From positions 1,922,001-1,986,000 of the forward strand of contig NZ_CP107548.1 in the NCBI RefSeq assembly GCF_025836975.1: 64,000 nt of DNA, in the 5' to 3' direction. A program made the translations under genes and the position numbers. Origin of the DNA: Pollutimonas sp. M17 (GTDB lineage: Bacteria; Pseudomonadota; Gammaproteobacteria; Burkholderiales; Burkholderiaceae_B). This document shows positions 30,580-40,619 of the stretch, piece after piece (the first letter of the stretch is position 1; every line of letters starts with the position of its first letter). The notes beneath the pieces were generated by a model. That model saw only the letters and a program-made list of their open reading frames with translations, did no database searches and was not told where the DNA came from.

Positions 30580-31701
30580 TTAGAGTTTCAGCTGCTCGAG
30601 GTTGCCGGCCTTGTCCCACTTGAAGACGGCGAATTCAAATTCCTTCAGGTCGCCCTTGGCGTCGTATTCGACCTTGCCGATGGATGTATTGAATGTATGG
30701 CTGTGCATGTAGTCGGCCACCTTGTTGGGGTCTTCGCCCACGGCGTTGATGCTCTCGGCCAGGATCTGCACGGCGGCGTAGGCGGTCAGGGTGAAGGCGC
30801 CGTCCGGGCTGCGCTTGGCCTTCTTGAAGTGCTCGAGCACTTTCTCGTTGCCGGGCAGCTTGGTGAAGTCGGAGGGCAGCGTAACCAGCAGTCCTTCGAC
30901 GGCGGGGCCGGCGATGGCGACCAGGTCTTTATTGGCCACGCCCTCGGGGCCCATGAACTGGGTCTTGAGACCTTGCTCGCGCGCCTGGCGCAGCAGCAGG
31001 CCCAGTTCGGCGTGGTAGCCGCCGAAATAGATCAGGTCGGGATCGAGCGACTTGAGCTTGGTGATGACGGCGGAGTAATCGCTGTCGCCTACGTTGATGC
31101 CCTCGAACAGAGCCACTTGGGCGCCGCCCTTGGTGAGGTTGTCGCGCACTTGCGTGGCAACGCCCGAGCCATAGGTTTGCTTGTCGTGCAGGATGGCGAC
31201 CGTCTTGGGCTTCAGGTGCTTGATGATGTAATTGGCGGCGAACGGACCTTGCTGGTCGTCGCGTCCGATGGTGCGGAAGAAATAATGCGGCTTGATGGTA
31301 TCGGTGACCAGCGGCGAGGTGGCCCCCGGAGTGATGGCGACGATGCCCTCTTGTTCGTACACGTTCACGGCGGGCACGGTCGTGCCCGAGCATGCGTGGG
31401 CCACGGCAAACTTGGCGCCGGAGTTGATGACGCGGTTGGCGGCCGGAACGGCCTGCTTGGGTTCGCAGCCATCGTCGATGAGCAGGGGTTCGAGCTTCTT
31501 GCCCTTGACGCCGCCCGCCTCATTGATGGCTTCGATGGCTGTCAGCGCGCCGGCCTGGATTTGGTCGCCGTACTGGGTGGCGGGCCCGGTCATGGGCTGG
31601 GGAATGCCGATCTTGATGGTATCGGCGGCCAGGGCGCTGCCGGCGATGGTCATGGCGCCCAGGGCCATGACTAAGGGTGATACTCGTTTTAGGAACTTCA
31701 T
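30580..31701 (-). CDS. livK: Branched-chain amino acid-binding protein LivK
   Basis: 373 aa, signal peptide ending ALGAMTIAGSALA-ADTIK. Type I periplasmic-binding fold; IKIGIPQPMTGPATQYGDQIQAGALTAIEAINEAGGVKGKKL is the Peripla_BP_6 N-terminus and a conserved Cys pair (DDGCEPKQ / AHACSGTT) matches the LivJ/LivK disulfide. First gene of livKHMGF. A clear paralogue is encoded at 41134-42258. Leu, Ile, Val or other neutral amino acids are the expected ligands. Confidence 0.95.
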   Translation of the reverse strand: MKFLKRVSPLVMALGAMTIAGSALAADTIKIGIPQPMTGPATQYGDQIQAGALTAIEAINEAGGVKGKKLEPLLIDDGCEPKQAVPAANRVINSGAKFAVAHACSGTTVPAVNVYEQEGIVAITPGATSPLVTDTIKPHYFFRTIGRDDQQGPFAANYIIKHLKPKTVAILHDKQTYGSGVATQVRDNLTKGGAQVALFEGINVGDSDYSAVITKLKSLDPDLIYFGGYHAELGLLLRQAREQGLKTQFMGPEGVANKDLVAIAGPAVEGLLVTLPSDFTKLPGNEKVLEHFKKAKRSPDGAFTLTAYAAVQILAESINAVGEDPNKVADYMHSHTFNTSIGKVEYDAKGDLKEFEFAVFKWDKAGNLEQLKL

Positions 31702-31894
31702 GCCTGCAAATCTCCGGTTAAGCCCGCCGTATAAGCGAATTCATGTTACGAATTCACATGCTTTGTTACGGCAAGCCATGTTATTAGCTTCCGCCTGAAA
31801 CGGCTAGCGTATTCTGACGATACACTGAGTGCATGTCACTACGGATAAGCCCTTACGGAAGCGCCTTTATTTCAATCATGAAAAGGCGTATTTG

Positions 31895-31930
31895 AGGCCT
31901 GCGGCCCGGCGCGGGGCGGGCTGCAGGCCT
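31895..31930 (-). terminator. Candidate proC terminator
   Basis: AGGCCTGCGGCCC (31895-31907) and GGGCTGCAGGCCT (31918-31930) form a 13-bp stem with one mismatch, 5 bases after the proC stop. Downstream on the minus strand is CAAATACGCCTTTT, a weak U-tract. Confidence 0.5.
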
Positions 31931-31935
31931 GGAGC

Positions 31936-32769
31936 TTACTTGGCAAATTCGCTGGACAGCTCGGCGGCCCGCTCGCGCGCCGCCTGCATGGCCTGCTGGA
32001 CGATGGCCGGGAATTCCTTGCCGTTCAGGACGTCCAGCGCGGCGGCGGTCGTCCCGCCCCTGGAGGTGACGCGTTCACGCAGCACCGCCAGGCTTTCATG
32101 CGACAAGGCTGCCAGCTGCGTGGCGCCATTCAACGTGGCCAGCGCCAGGGTGCGGGCCTGGTCGTCGCTCAGCCCCAGATAGATGCCGCCCTTGATCAGG
32201 GATTCGAGAAAGAGGAAGACATAGGCCGGGCCGCTGCCCGACAAGGCGGTGACGGCGTCGATCTGGGCATCGCTTTGCACCCAGACCACTTCGCCCACGG
32301 CACGCATGAGCTGCTGCGCCACGGCCCTGTCGTCCTCGGATGCGCCGTCCAGAGCCATGAGGCCGCTGGCGCCCGAACCGATCAAGGCCGGAGTATTGGG
32401 CATGCAGCGCACCAGGCGGGTCCATGGCCGCCCCGCTCCGCCCAGCCATTGGCTGATCGTCTCGGCGGAAATGCCGGCCGCGATGCTGATGACCAGCGTG
32501 TCGTCCTGCAAATAAGGCCGGCAGCTTTCGACCGCCGCCTTCAGATACTGGGGCTTGACGGCGAAGATCCATACGCGGCGGCTGGAAAGCACGGCGTCGG
32601 GCGCGCTGGCGGTCGTCACGCCCTGCTGCGCCCACTTATCCAGGACGGGCTGATTGACATCGACGACATGCACATCGTGCGCGCCGCAGCGCTTGCCGAT
32701 GAGGCCCGCCGCCAGGGCGGTGGCCATATTGCCGCCGCCGATAAAGGCAATGGTGAGTTCTTGGTTCAT
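31936..32769 (-). CDS. proC: Pyrroline-5-carboxylate reductase
   Basis: 277 aa. LTIAFIGGGNMATALAAGLIG is the dinucleotide-binding N-terminus; VRCMPNTPALIGSGASGLMA and LSGSGPAYVFLFLESLIKGGIYLGLS are the P5CR signature segments; RVTSRGGTTAAALDVL is the conserved C-terminal loop. It reduces pyrroline-5-carboxylate to proline with NAD(P)H in the cytoplasm. Divergent from the ugp operon and unrelated to it functionally. Confidence 0.96.
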   Translation of the reverse strand: MNQELTIAFIGGGNMATALAAGLIGKRCGAHDVHVVDVNQPVLDKWAQQGVTTASAPDAVLSSRRVWIFAVKPQYLKAAVESCRPYLQDDTLVISIAAGISAETISQWLGGAGRPWTRLVRCMPNTPALIGSGASGLMALDGASEDDRAVAQQLMRAVGEVVWVQSDAQIDAVTALSGSGPAYVFLFLESLIKGGIYLGLSDDQARTLALATLNGATQLAALSHESLAVLRERVTSRGGTTAAALDVLNGKEFPAIVQQAMQAARERAAELSSEFAK

Positions 32770-32844
32770 AAGGCCGACATTGTACGGTTTTCGGGGCCGG
32801 GACAGGGGTATATTTGCATTGACCTGCCGTGTGGAATGTCGTTA

Positions 32845-32873
32845 CAGTCACGCCAACGTCACAAACACGTCAT
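32845..32873 (+). promoter_or_regulatory. Candidate Pho box (three 11-bp repeats) before ugpB
   Basis: CAGTCAC (32845-32851), ACGTCAC (32856-32862) and ACGTCAT (32867-32873) are direct 7-mers separated by 4 bp each, exactly the 11-bp period of PhoB sites (consensus CTGTCAT-N4-CTGTCAT). A -10-like region follows within 32878-32893. The operon downstream is the classic PhoB target ugp. The last unit ends 77 bp before the ugpB start. Confidence 0.72.
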
Positions 32874-32950
32874 AAGCTTATACGGCTTACACATGACGGT
32901 CGCCGGCCGATCGGGCCGGGACAGAACAGGTTTTTTAGGAGAACACCATT

Positions 32951-34258
32951 ATGCGAGCGAAGTTTTTTGCATTATCCCTGGCCGGCATGATCGCCGGCAT
33001 CGGTTCGGCCCACGCGGCCACCGACATCAATTTCTGGCACTCCATGCAAGGGGCCCTGGGCGAGCGCGTCAACGGCCTGGTGAATGAGTTCAACAAAAGC
33101 CAATCGGACTATGTGGTCCATGCCATCTACAAGGGCGCCTACGGCGAATCCATGAACGCCGGCATCGCGGCCTTCCGCGCAGGCAACGCTCCCGACATCC
33201 TGCAAGTGTTCGAAGTGGGCACCGCCACCATGATGTATGCCAAGGGCGCCATCCAGCCTATCCAGGAAATGTCGGAAAAAGCGGGCGACCCCATCAATCC
33301 GGCCGACTTCCTGGGCGCTGTCGCGGGCTACTACTCCTCGTCCGACGGCAAGCTGGTGTCCATGCCCTTCAATAGCTCGACACCTGTTTTCTATTACAAC
33401 AAGGATGCCTTCAAGAAAGCCGGCCTCGACCCCGAGAACCCGCCCAAGACCTGGAAGGAAGTGGCCGAGGCCGGCAAGAAGCTGCGCGCCGCCGGCCTCG
33501 AGTGCGGCTACACCACCTCGTGGCCTTCCTGGGTCCAGCTGGAAACCTTCGGCGCCTGGCACAACACGCCCTATGCCTCCAAGGACAACGGCTTCGGCGG
33601 GCTGGATGCGCGGCTGCAAATCGACAAGCCCCTGTTCGTGCGTCATATGACCTTCCTGGCGAACATGTCCAAGGAAGGCACCTTCACCTACGGCGGGCGC
33701 GGCGACGCCTCCGGCGCCCTGTTCACCTCGGGCAAGTGCGGCATGTTCACCGGCTCCAGCGGCAACCGCGCCAACATCATCAAGACGGGCGGCTTCGAAT
33801 TCGGCACATCCAGCCTGCCCTACTACGATGACGTCAAGGGCGCTCCGCAAAACACCATCATCGGCGGCGCCTCGCTGTGGGTATTCGCCAAGAAGAGCCC
33901 GGAAGTCTACAAAGGCGTGACCAAGTTCTTCAAGTTCATCTCCAGCCCCGAGAAAGCCGCTGAATGGCACCAGGGCACCGGCTATGTGCCGGTGACCAAG
34001 GCCGGTTTCGAGCTGACCAAGAAATCGGGCTTCTACGACAAGAATCCGGGCACCGAGGTCGCCGTCAAGCAGCTGGACGCCACCACGACGGAAAACTCGC
34101 GCGGCGTTCGCCTGGGCTACCTGCCGCAGATCCGCGACATCGAAGACGGCGAAATGGAGCAGATCTTCTCGGGCAAGGTCACCCCGGAAGCCGGCCTCCA
34201 GAACATGGTCAAGCGCGGCAACGAACTGCTTGAGCGTTTCGAGAAAAGCGTCAAGTAA
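32951..34258 (+). CDS. ugpB: sn-glycerol-3-phosphate-binding protein UgpB
   Basis: 435 aa, signal peptide ending MIAGIGSAHA-ATDIN. Cluster D binding-protein fold; the start of the mature protein, INFWHSMQGALGERVNGLVNEFNKSQ, and FNSSTPVFYYNKDAFKKAGLDPENPP closely follow E. coli UgpB, as does YTTSWPSWVQLETFGAWHN. AGGAGAACACCATT precedes the ATG. First gene of ugpBAEC, so it captures glycerol-3-phosphate and glycerophosphodiesters during phosphate starvation. No ugpQ phosphodiesterase is seen in this window. Confidence 0.95.
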   Translation: MRAKFFALSLAGMIAGIGSAHAATDINFWHSMQGALGERVNGLVNEFNKSQSDYVVHAIYKGAYGESMNAGIAAFRAGNAPDILQVFEVGTATMMYAKGAIQPIQEMSEKAGDPINPADFLGAVAGYYSSSDGKLVSMPFNSSTPVFYYNKDAFKKAGLDPENPPKTWKEVAEAGKKLRAAGLECGYTTSWPSWVQLETFGAWHNTPYASKDNGFGGLDARLQIDKPLFVRHMTFLANMSKEGTFTYGGRGDASGALFTSGKCGMFTGSSGNRANIIKTGGFEFGTSSLPYYDDVKGAPQNTIIGGASLWVFAKKSPEVYKGVTKFFKFISSPEKAAEWHQGTGYVPVTKAGFELTKKSGFYDKNPGTEVAVKQLDATTTENSRGVRLGYLPQIRDIEDGEMEQIFSGKVTPEAGLQNMVKRGNELLERFEKSVK

Positions 34259-34279
34259 AACCTTGGACTAAAATCGCAG

Positions 34280-34321
34280 CCGTGGGGCATGGCCGTATTT
34301 AGGCCATTTCCCGCGGTTTTT
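34280..34321 (+). terminator. ugpB-ugpA intercistronic hairpin (attenuator)
   Basis: CCGTGGGGCATGGCC (34280-34294) and GGCCATTTCCCGCGG (34302-34316) form an imperfect 15-bp stem with a 7-nt loop, followed at once by TTTTT (34317-34321). This is an intrinsic-terminator shape between the abundant binding protein and its permease genes. Confidence 0.7.
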
Positions 34322-34361
34322 CGCTTATGCGACAATAGCGCCTTTTTTTGCCGGCTTCCAC

Positions 34362-35243
34362 ATGGAAAAACGCGTCGTCTTCAGCCATAAAACCCTACCC
34401 TACCTGCTGCTCGCGCCGCAGTTGGCGATTACGGTTATCTTCTTTTTCCTGCCTGCCGGCCAGGCCATGTGGCAATCGTTCCGGCTGGAAGACCCTTTCG
34501 GCCTTTCGTCCCAGTTCGTGGGGCTGTCCAATTTCGCCGAACTGTTTTCCAACTCGGATTACACCGAGTCCTTCAAGGTCACCGCCCTGTTTTCCGTGCT
34601 GGTCGCCGTGCTGGGGCTCAGCATCTCGCTGCTGCTGGCCGTCATGGCCGATCGCGTCGTCAAGGCCGCCGGCGTGTACAAGACCCTGCTTATCTGGCCC
34701 TATGCGGTGGCCACCGCCGTGGCCGGCGTCCTGTGGCTGTTCCTGTTTTCGCCCTCGGTGGGCATATTGGCCGTTTTCCTGAGCGAGTCGGGCATTGCCT
34801 GGAACCCCCGGCTCGATGGCGACGACGCCATGATCCTGGTCGTGCTGGCCTCGGTCTGGAAACAGATTTCCTACAACTTCCTGTTTTTCCTGGCCGGCCT
34901 GCAGTCCATCCCGCGATCCCTGATCGAAGCGGCCGCCATCGACGGCGCCAGCCCCGCCCGCCGTTTCTGGACCATCGTGTTCCCCCTGCTTTCGCCGACC
35001 ACGTTCTTCCTGCTGGTCATCAACGTGATTTACGCCTTCTTCGACACCTTCGCCATCATCGACATCATGACGCAAGGCGGCCCGGGCTCCAGCACATCCA
35101 TTCTGGTCTACAAGGTCTACAACGCCGGCTTCAAGGGCCTGGACATCGGCTCGTCCGCCGCGCAATCGGTCATCCTGATGATCATCGTCGTACTGCTCAC
35201 TGTGGTGCAGTTCCGCTACATCGACCGCAAGGTCAATTACTGA
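34362..35243 (+). CDS. ugpA: Glycerol-3-phosphate ABC transporter permease UgpA
   Basis: 293 aa, six membrane segments. The EAA loop reads [29 protein letters not shown]. The N-terminus [28 protein letters not shown] matches UgpA, as does the [27 protein letters not shown] region. Forms the heterodimeric channel with UgpE. Confidence 0.95.
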   Translation: MEKRVVFSHKTLPYLLLAPQLAITVIFFFLPAGQAMWQSFRLEDPFGLSSQFVGLSNFAELFSNSDYTESFKVTALFSVLVAVLGLSISLLLAVMADRVVKAAGVYKTLLIWPYAVATAVAGVLWLFLFSPSVGILAVFLSESGIAWNPRLDGDDAMILVVLASVWKQISYNFLFFLAGLQSIPRSLIEAAAIDGASPARRFWTIVFPLLSPTTFFLLVINVIYAFFDTFAIIDIMTQGGPGSSTSILVYKVYNAGFKGLDIGSSAAQSVILMIIVVLLTVVQFRYIDRKVNY

Positions 35244-35278
35244 CGCGTCAGCCACGCCTGCATACAGTAAAGCCAACC

Positions 35279-36121
35279 ATGATAGAACGCCGCCCCATAC
35301 TCGACATCGTTACCCACCTCGTGCTGATACTCGGGGTGGCCATCATCGCCTTCCCGCTCTACGTAACGTTCGTTGCCTCCACCCAGACCACGCAGGAGGT
35401 GGCGCAGGCGCCCATGTCGCTGCTGCCCGGCAGCCATTTCCTGGAGAACTACCGGGCGGTCCTGTCCGGCGAGGCGGCCAATACGCCGCCCGTGGCCCGC
35501 ATGATGTGGGTCAGCACGATCATGGCGCTGGTCATCGCCATCGGCAAGATCGCGATCTCGATGCTGTCCGCCTTCGCCGTGGTGTATTTCCGCTTCCGCT
35601 TCCGGATGTTCTTTTTCTGGATGATTTTCGTCACGCTCATGCTGCCGGTCGAGGTGCGCATCGCGCCCACCTACAAGGTGGTGGCCGATCTGGGCATGCT
35701 GAACAGCTTCGCGGGCCTGACCCTGCCCCTGATCGCATCGGCGACGGCGACCTTCCTGTTCCGCCAGTTTTTCCTGACGGTGCCCGACGAACTGATCGAA
35801 GCGGCCCGCATCGACGGCGCCGGCCCCATGCGCTTCTTCAAGGACGTTCTGCTGCCCTTGTCGCGCACCAGCATCGCCGCCCTTTTCGTGATCCAGTTCA
35901 TCTACGGCTGGAACCAGTATCTATGGCCCCTCATCATCACGACGCAAGAAAACATGTATCCGGTGGTGATAGGCATCCGGCGCATGATCGCCGGAGGCGA
36001 CGCCGTGACCGAATGGAATCTGGTCATGGCCACCGCCCTGCTGGCCATGATCCCGCCCGTTGCTGTGGTGATCTTCATGCAGAAATGGTTTGTGAAAGGG
36101 CTGGTGGACTCAGAAAAATAA
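35279..36121 (+). CDS. ugpE: Glycerol-3-phosphate ABC transporter permease UgpE
   Basis: 280 aa from the ATG at 35279 ([20 protein letters not shown]), matching the usual 281-aa UgpE. EAA loop: [67 protein letters not shown] is strongly UgpE-like. A longer frame extends upstream opposite ugpA codons but is a frame shadow. 35 bp separate it from ugpA. Confidence 0.95.
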   Translation: MIERRPILDIVTHLVLILGVAIIAFPLYVTFVASTQTTQEVAQAPMSLLPGSHFLENYRAVLSGEAANTPPVARMMWVSTIMALVIAIGKIAISMLSAFAVVYFRFRFRMFFFWMIFVTLMLPVEVRIAPTYKVVADLGMLNSFAGLTLPLIASATATFLFRQFFLTVPDELIEAARIDGAGPMRFFKDVLLPLSRTSIAALFVIQFIYGWNQYLWPLIITTQENMYPVVIGIRRMIAGGDAVTEWNLVMATALLAMIPPVAVVIFMQKWFVKGLVDSEK

Positions 36122-36170
36122 ACGCCGCCATCCACCCGGCGCACTATTAAACACCGATTTGGAATTACAC

Positions 36171-37256
<1,086 letters not shown>

Positions 37257-37272
37257 CGGCCGGCGGCTCGGC

Positions 37273-37737
37273 TCAAGCAAGTTTTTTGCGCATCAGCGCA
37301 TTCTGAAGAGGCACGCCTCGGCAGACTGGAAAACGCCGCTCGGCAACATGAAAGCCGTGAAGCGCGAAGAAGCCTTCGGCGGTCTTGCTCACATTCGCTC
37401 TCAGTTCCGTCAAGCCTGAACATTTCGCCTTCTCGTGAATCCGAAGCATCAGCTGCGTGCCTATTCCCTGCCGCGGATAGGCGCCCGAGACAAAGAAGTG
37501 GTCGATGTAGCCTTCGGGCTGAACGTCCGCATAGCCTACGATTTCATGCCCGAGTTCAGCCACAAAGGGGCAAAGCTGCCGCATCCGATTGCCCCAGTGA
37601 TCCATGTCGAAGTCCGCCGGCGCCCATGCGGCGATTTGTTCATGCGAATAGTCCCGCGATGCGATTTCATGGATGGCGGTGTAGTACACACGGAACAATG
37701 CGGCCTCATCACCCGGCTTGAACTCACGAATTTCCAT
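37273..37737 (-). CDS. GNAT-family N-acetyltransferase
   Basis: 154 aa from the ATG at 37737, preceded by AGGAGGATTT. MEIREFKPGDEAALFRVYYTAI begins a GNAT fold; HFFVSGAYPRQGIGTQLMLRIHEKA carries the R/Q-x-x-G-x-G/A acetyl-CoA loop, and TELRANVSKTAEGFFALHGFHVAERRF is motif B. Resembles YafP/ElaA-like acetyltransferases; the acceptor is unknown. Starts a run of four minus-strand accessory genes. Confidence 0.9.
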   Translation of the reverse strand: MEIREFKPGDEAALFRVYYTAIHEIASRDYSHEQIAAWAPADFDMDHWGNRMRQLCPFVAELGHEIVGYADVQPEGYIDHFFVSGAYPRQGIGTQLMLRIHEKAKCSGLTELRANVSKTAEGFFALHGFHVAERRFPVCRGVPLQNALMRKKLA

Positions 37738-37801
37738 AAATCCTCCTGGCGTGACCGTTCCCACCGCGAGGGACGCACTGGGCGCATGCGGCATCGCGCC
37801 G

Positions 37802-38350
37802 TCAATCTTTCGCCTTGGGCGCGCTGAGGCTCTTGCTGTAGTAGCCCGATGGATCGAAGCAGCAGACGCGCTTCTTGCCCGATGCAAGCATATCGCAGGC
37901 ATTGTCGATACGGCGCTGCCGGGTCTTGGCCTGCTTGGCGGACTCGATCCAGTGGATCCAGTCGAGGCGGGCGATGGTGGTCGTGTCGTCCCACATCGCC
38001 TTGGCAGCCGGCGCTGCGGCAAGGGCTGTCCGCAGGTCGTCGGGCAATTGCGGTTCGGGCTCGGGGTCGGCCGGGGACACTTCAAGCTGGACCATGTCGC
38101 CAATCGCTGCCTTGGCCGCCTCTTGAAGTTCTTTGTCGACCTTCAGCCAGTGGCTGAGCTGGCCATCCGGGTCCAGCGTGGCTTGAAAGGGGTGGCCGTT
38201 GATGCTTCCGTCCACCGATGTCCGGCCGCGCCTTGGCAAGGCATCGCTGGCGGCCTTGGGCAAGACCAGGAAGGCCCAGGAGCCGTCGCTGCCTGGGTTC
38301 GCCGGGCGAAGCAGTTTTGTTTTGAATGAAGACACTTTTGTTTCCGCCAT
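37802..38350 (-). CDS. YdeI/OmpD-associated family protein (DUF1905 plus OmdA)
   Basis: 182 aa. The first half (FKTKLLRPANPGSDGSWAFLVLPKAASDAL.. TSVDGSINGHPFQATLDPDGQLSHWL) is a DUF1905 beta-barrel. The second half (LPDDLRTALAAAPAAKAMWDDTTTIARLDWIHWIESAKQAKTRQRRI) is the bacteriocin-protection YdeI/OmdA helical domain. Biochemical role is unknown. Confidence 0.88.
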   Translation of the reverse strand: MAETKVSSFKTKLLRPANPGSDGSWAFLVLPKAASDALPRRGRTSVDGSINGHPFQATLDPDGQLSHWLKVDKELQEAAKAAIGDMVQLEVSPADPEPEPQLPDDLRTALAAAPAAKAMWDDTTTIARLDWIHWIESAKQAKTRQRRIDNACDMLASGKKRVCCFDPSGYYSKSLSAPKAKD

Positions 38351-38460
38351 TTCAGGACACCTTCCAGGCTGGAGCGGGTTTGGATCACAAGGCTATCACA
38401 ACCGGCTCGGGATTCGGTGGCGGACCATCCGGGGAACATGCGGGCCGCATAGTATCGGGA

Positions 38461-38811
38461 TCAAAGGTGAACAAGGATATTGATCAATCTTCCAAATGGA
38501 TCACGGACATAAAAACGCCTGACTCCCCAAGGTTCGCTGGCCGGCCCGTATTCGATCGCGAAACCGGCGTCCTTCATCCGCTGGTGGGCTTCGTCAAGCT
38601 GGTCCACCTCGATGGACAGATCGGGTACAGGGGTACCCGAGCCCCCTTCGGAGGCGACACTGAGTTGTACCGTCATCTGGGCCCCGGATCCATAGGTCCG
38701 GATCCATCCGTGATCCATCAATAGGTCCAGGCCAAGAATGTCTTGGTAAAAAACCCGGGCCTGCTCGAGATCTTTCGTAGCCAGGTTGGCGACGACGCGC
38801 TTGACCTTCAT
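38461..38811 (-). CDS. VOC-family (glyoxalase/bleomycin-resistance fold) protein
   Basis: 116 aa, one vicinal-oxygen-chelate unit: VKRVVANLATKDLEQARVFYQDILGLDLLMDHGWIRTYG and a second repeat EVDQLDEAHQRMKDAGFAIEYGPASEPWGVRRFYVRDPFGRLINILVHL. Such proteins dimerise to form metal sites. The usual N-terminal metal His is not obvious in this copy, so catalytic activity is uncertain. AAGGAG precedes the ATG. Confidence 0.87.
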   Translation of the reverse strand: MKVKRVVANLATKDLEQARVFYQDILGLDLLMDHGWIRTYGSGAQMTVQLSVASEGGSGTPVPDLSIEVDQLDEAHQRMKDAGFAIEYGPASEPWGVRRFYVRDPFGRLINILVHL

Positions 38812-38969
38812 ACGTTCAGCTCCTTTTCCGTTTGAGAATATCCGGACAGACTTTCAGCGTCAACCGCGATCGGCCATAAAGGCGCGCACATGGAATGCAG
38901 CACGGGCAAGAGCGGACCACCCCGGCTGTCGCCTTGCCGCGCCACGTCCGACCGCTTCATTCCGCTGCC

Positions 38970-40388
38970 CTATCTGGCAGGACTGACGAGGCTCGCGCCG
39001 GCAACGCCGCCATCTTCCGCCGCATCGCGGACGGCGGCCATCAGATCGTCGGCATGCACCATCAGCTCGCGCGCCTGGCGCAACATCGGGTATTGGTGAA
39101 GCAAGGCGCTCCACCGGGGCGATTCCAGAAGCTGATGCCAGACCTGCTCAAGGCCTTGAGTCCCGGCTTGCCTCTGCTTCGCCAGGCCGGCGGCGAACTC
39201 CAGGCTGGCTCGCGCGGACAAAAGCTGCATCCGGCTGGCGACGCTGAGCAGACGCGAGGTCGATTCCGCCGGGGCGTCGCAGCAGTACAGGACCGTTCTT
39301 GCCAGGCCGGACTCATCGACGGTCAACGCGCCAAGCGATGCACCCCGCAGATGCACCACCCCTTGCTGCGCCCTGAATGCATAAACGGCGTTCTCCTCGG
39401 CATGCGCAAGCAGGCCCAGCCCGCGCATCAGACGCGGAAGATCCGTCGCCGCGGCATCTACCGAGGCCTTGGCTTCCACCAGCAGGCATACGTCCCAGGC
39501 CGCCGCCGTATCGGCTGCCTTCGGACGCCTCAGCAGGACCACGTCCCACTCGCTTTTGGCGCGGTGGGAACTGCCGGGTATGGAAGCCGGCACACGCATC
39601 GACGTCACGACACGGTATGCCGCCCTGGCGCCCTCCTCCCCATTCAAGCGATCCGCCAATGCCTTGATGGCTTGCATGGCCAGGGCTTCGACGGCGGCGC
39701 CGCGCTGCCGCGAGACCGAACCTTGCGCGACGGCTGTAGGACTTCCCGAACGGGGAGCATGCGTGCTCCATAGCGATTGATACCGGCGCACGAGGTCGTC
39801 CGACGCCAAGGCATCGAGGCGCCGCAGGCGCTCCAGCGCCGGGCTGTCCAGCAACCGGGCCAGGCCCGGCTGCAACGAGCTATTCAAGACTTCGGGCAAG
39901 GCCAGAAGATCGCGGACGCTATCGGAGAGCGCCGACCAGGACGCTGAGGACAGGGCTCCTTGCAGTCGGGCCAAGCCTTCGCGCTGCGGGCCGGGTGCAA
40001 GCCGCTGGAGCTTGGCCGGATGGGCGATCGCATTGACCATCGTACGGATCAGGCGGGCATCCCGATCGGCATGCGACGACAGCGACGCATACTCGCGTAC
40101 CTGCACCGCTTCATGTCGCAGGACCATGGCCTGGAAAGCAGGGTCTCCGGATCCGGGGCGCATGGCTTCCCGTATCATCTGCCCCAGGGCCTCGATGAAG
40201 CAATGCATAAGCGCAGGATCCGGCGCCTCACCGGCAGACCTCGCCTCTCGGGCTTTCTCGATCGCCATGGCAAGCGCCGTGGCCGGACTCGTCTCCCGCA
40301 CTGCAGCGGCCATGGGCGGCAAGCGATAGCGGCGGGCCACGGTCCGCAGCGTTTCCTCGAGCAAGGATGGGGATAGAGGCAAGGACAT
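38970..40388 (-). CDS. Unrecognised protein with PD-(D/E)XK nuclease-like domain
   Basis: 472 aa from the ATG at 40388; a TTG at 40415 is the alternative. I do not recognise the family with certainty. The first ~220 residues are predicted all-helical. A C-terminal part (about 220-345) shows the order helix QRGAAVEALA (Glu234), strand SEWDVVLL (Asp282), strand WDVCLLVEAKAS (Glu305, Lys307): the E...D...ExK pattern of PD-(D/E)XK nucleases. A further ~100-residue helical tail follows. No signal peptide or membrane segment. It lies behind an 18 percent GC tract and a large palindrome, and has no obvious partner gene. A restriction- or repair-type nuclease is inference; a nuclease-fold scaffold is equally possible. 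Confidence 0.75.
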   Translation of the reverse strand: MSLPLSPSLLEETLRTVARRYRLPPMAAAVRETSPATALAMAIEKAREARSAGEAPDPALMHCFIEALGQMIREAMRPGSGDPAFQAMVLRHEAVQVREYASLSSHADRDARLIRTMVNAIAHPAKLQRLAPGPQREGLARLQGALSSASWSALSDSVRDLLALPEVLNSSLQPGLARLLDSPALERLRRLDALASDDLVRRYQSLWSTHAPRSGSPTAVAQGSVSRQRGAAVEALAMQAIKALADRLNGEEGARAAYRVVTSMRVPASIPGSSHRAKSEWDVVLLRRPKAADTAAAWDVCLLVEAKASVDAAATDLPRLMRGLGLLAHAEENAVYAFRAQQGVVHLRGASLGALTVDESGLARTVLYCCDAPAESTSRLLSVASRMQLLSARASLEFAAGLAKQRQAGTQGLEQVWHQLLESPRWSALLHQYPMLRQARELMVHADDLMAAVRDAAEDGGVAGASLVSPAR

Positions 40389-40445
40389 GTCCGTGGAGTC
40401 CAAGGCGGGAGTCAAGCCACAGCCAGAAGAGCAGCGCTGGGCCCC

Positions 40446-40565
40446 AATAAATTATTTCAACAAGAATAATTAGAAAAGAAAAAATGAATAGTGAAATTAT
40501 CAATGAAATAATAATTTCATATAAAAATATTCTTTATCTAATTATCAAACCACAAATTATTAGAT
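40446..40565. other. AT-rich tract upstream of the nuclease-like gene
   Basis: Counting by eye, about 18 percent GC over 40441-40560 in a chromosome otherwise well above 60 percent. Many A/T runs (for example AATAATTTCATATAAAAATA) would curve DNA and supply promoter or H-NS-like binding sites. It sits 60-180 bp upstream of the nuclease-like gene start, so it likely contains its promoter. Confidence 0.75.
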
Positions 40566-40619
40566 TACCGACCATTCCCTATCCATCATCGCCTGAATCC
40601 CCATGAGCCCTTGGCGCAA

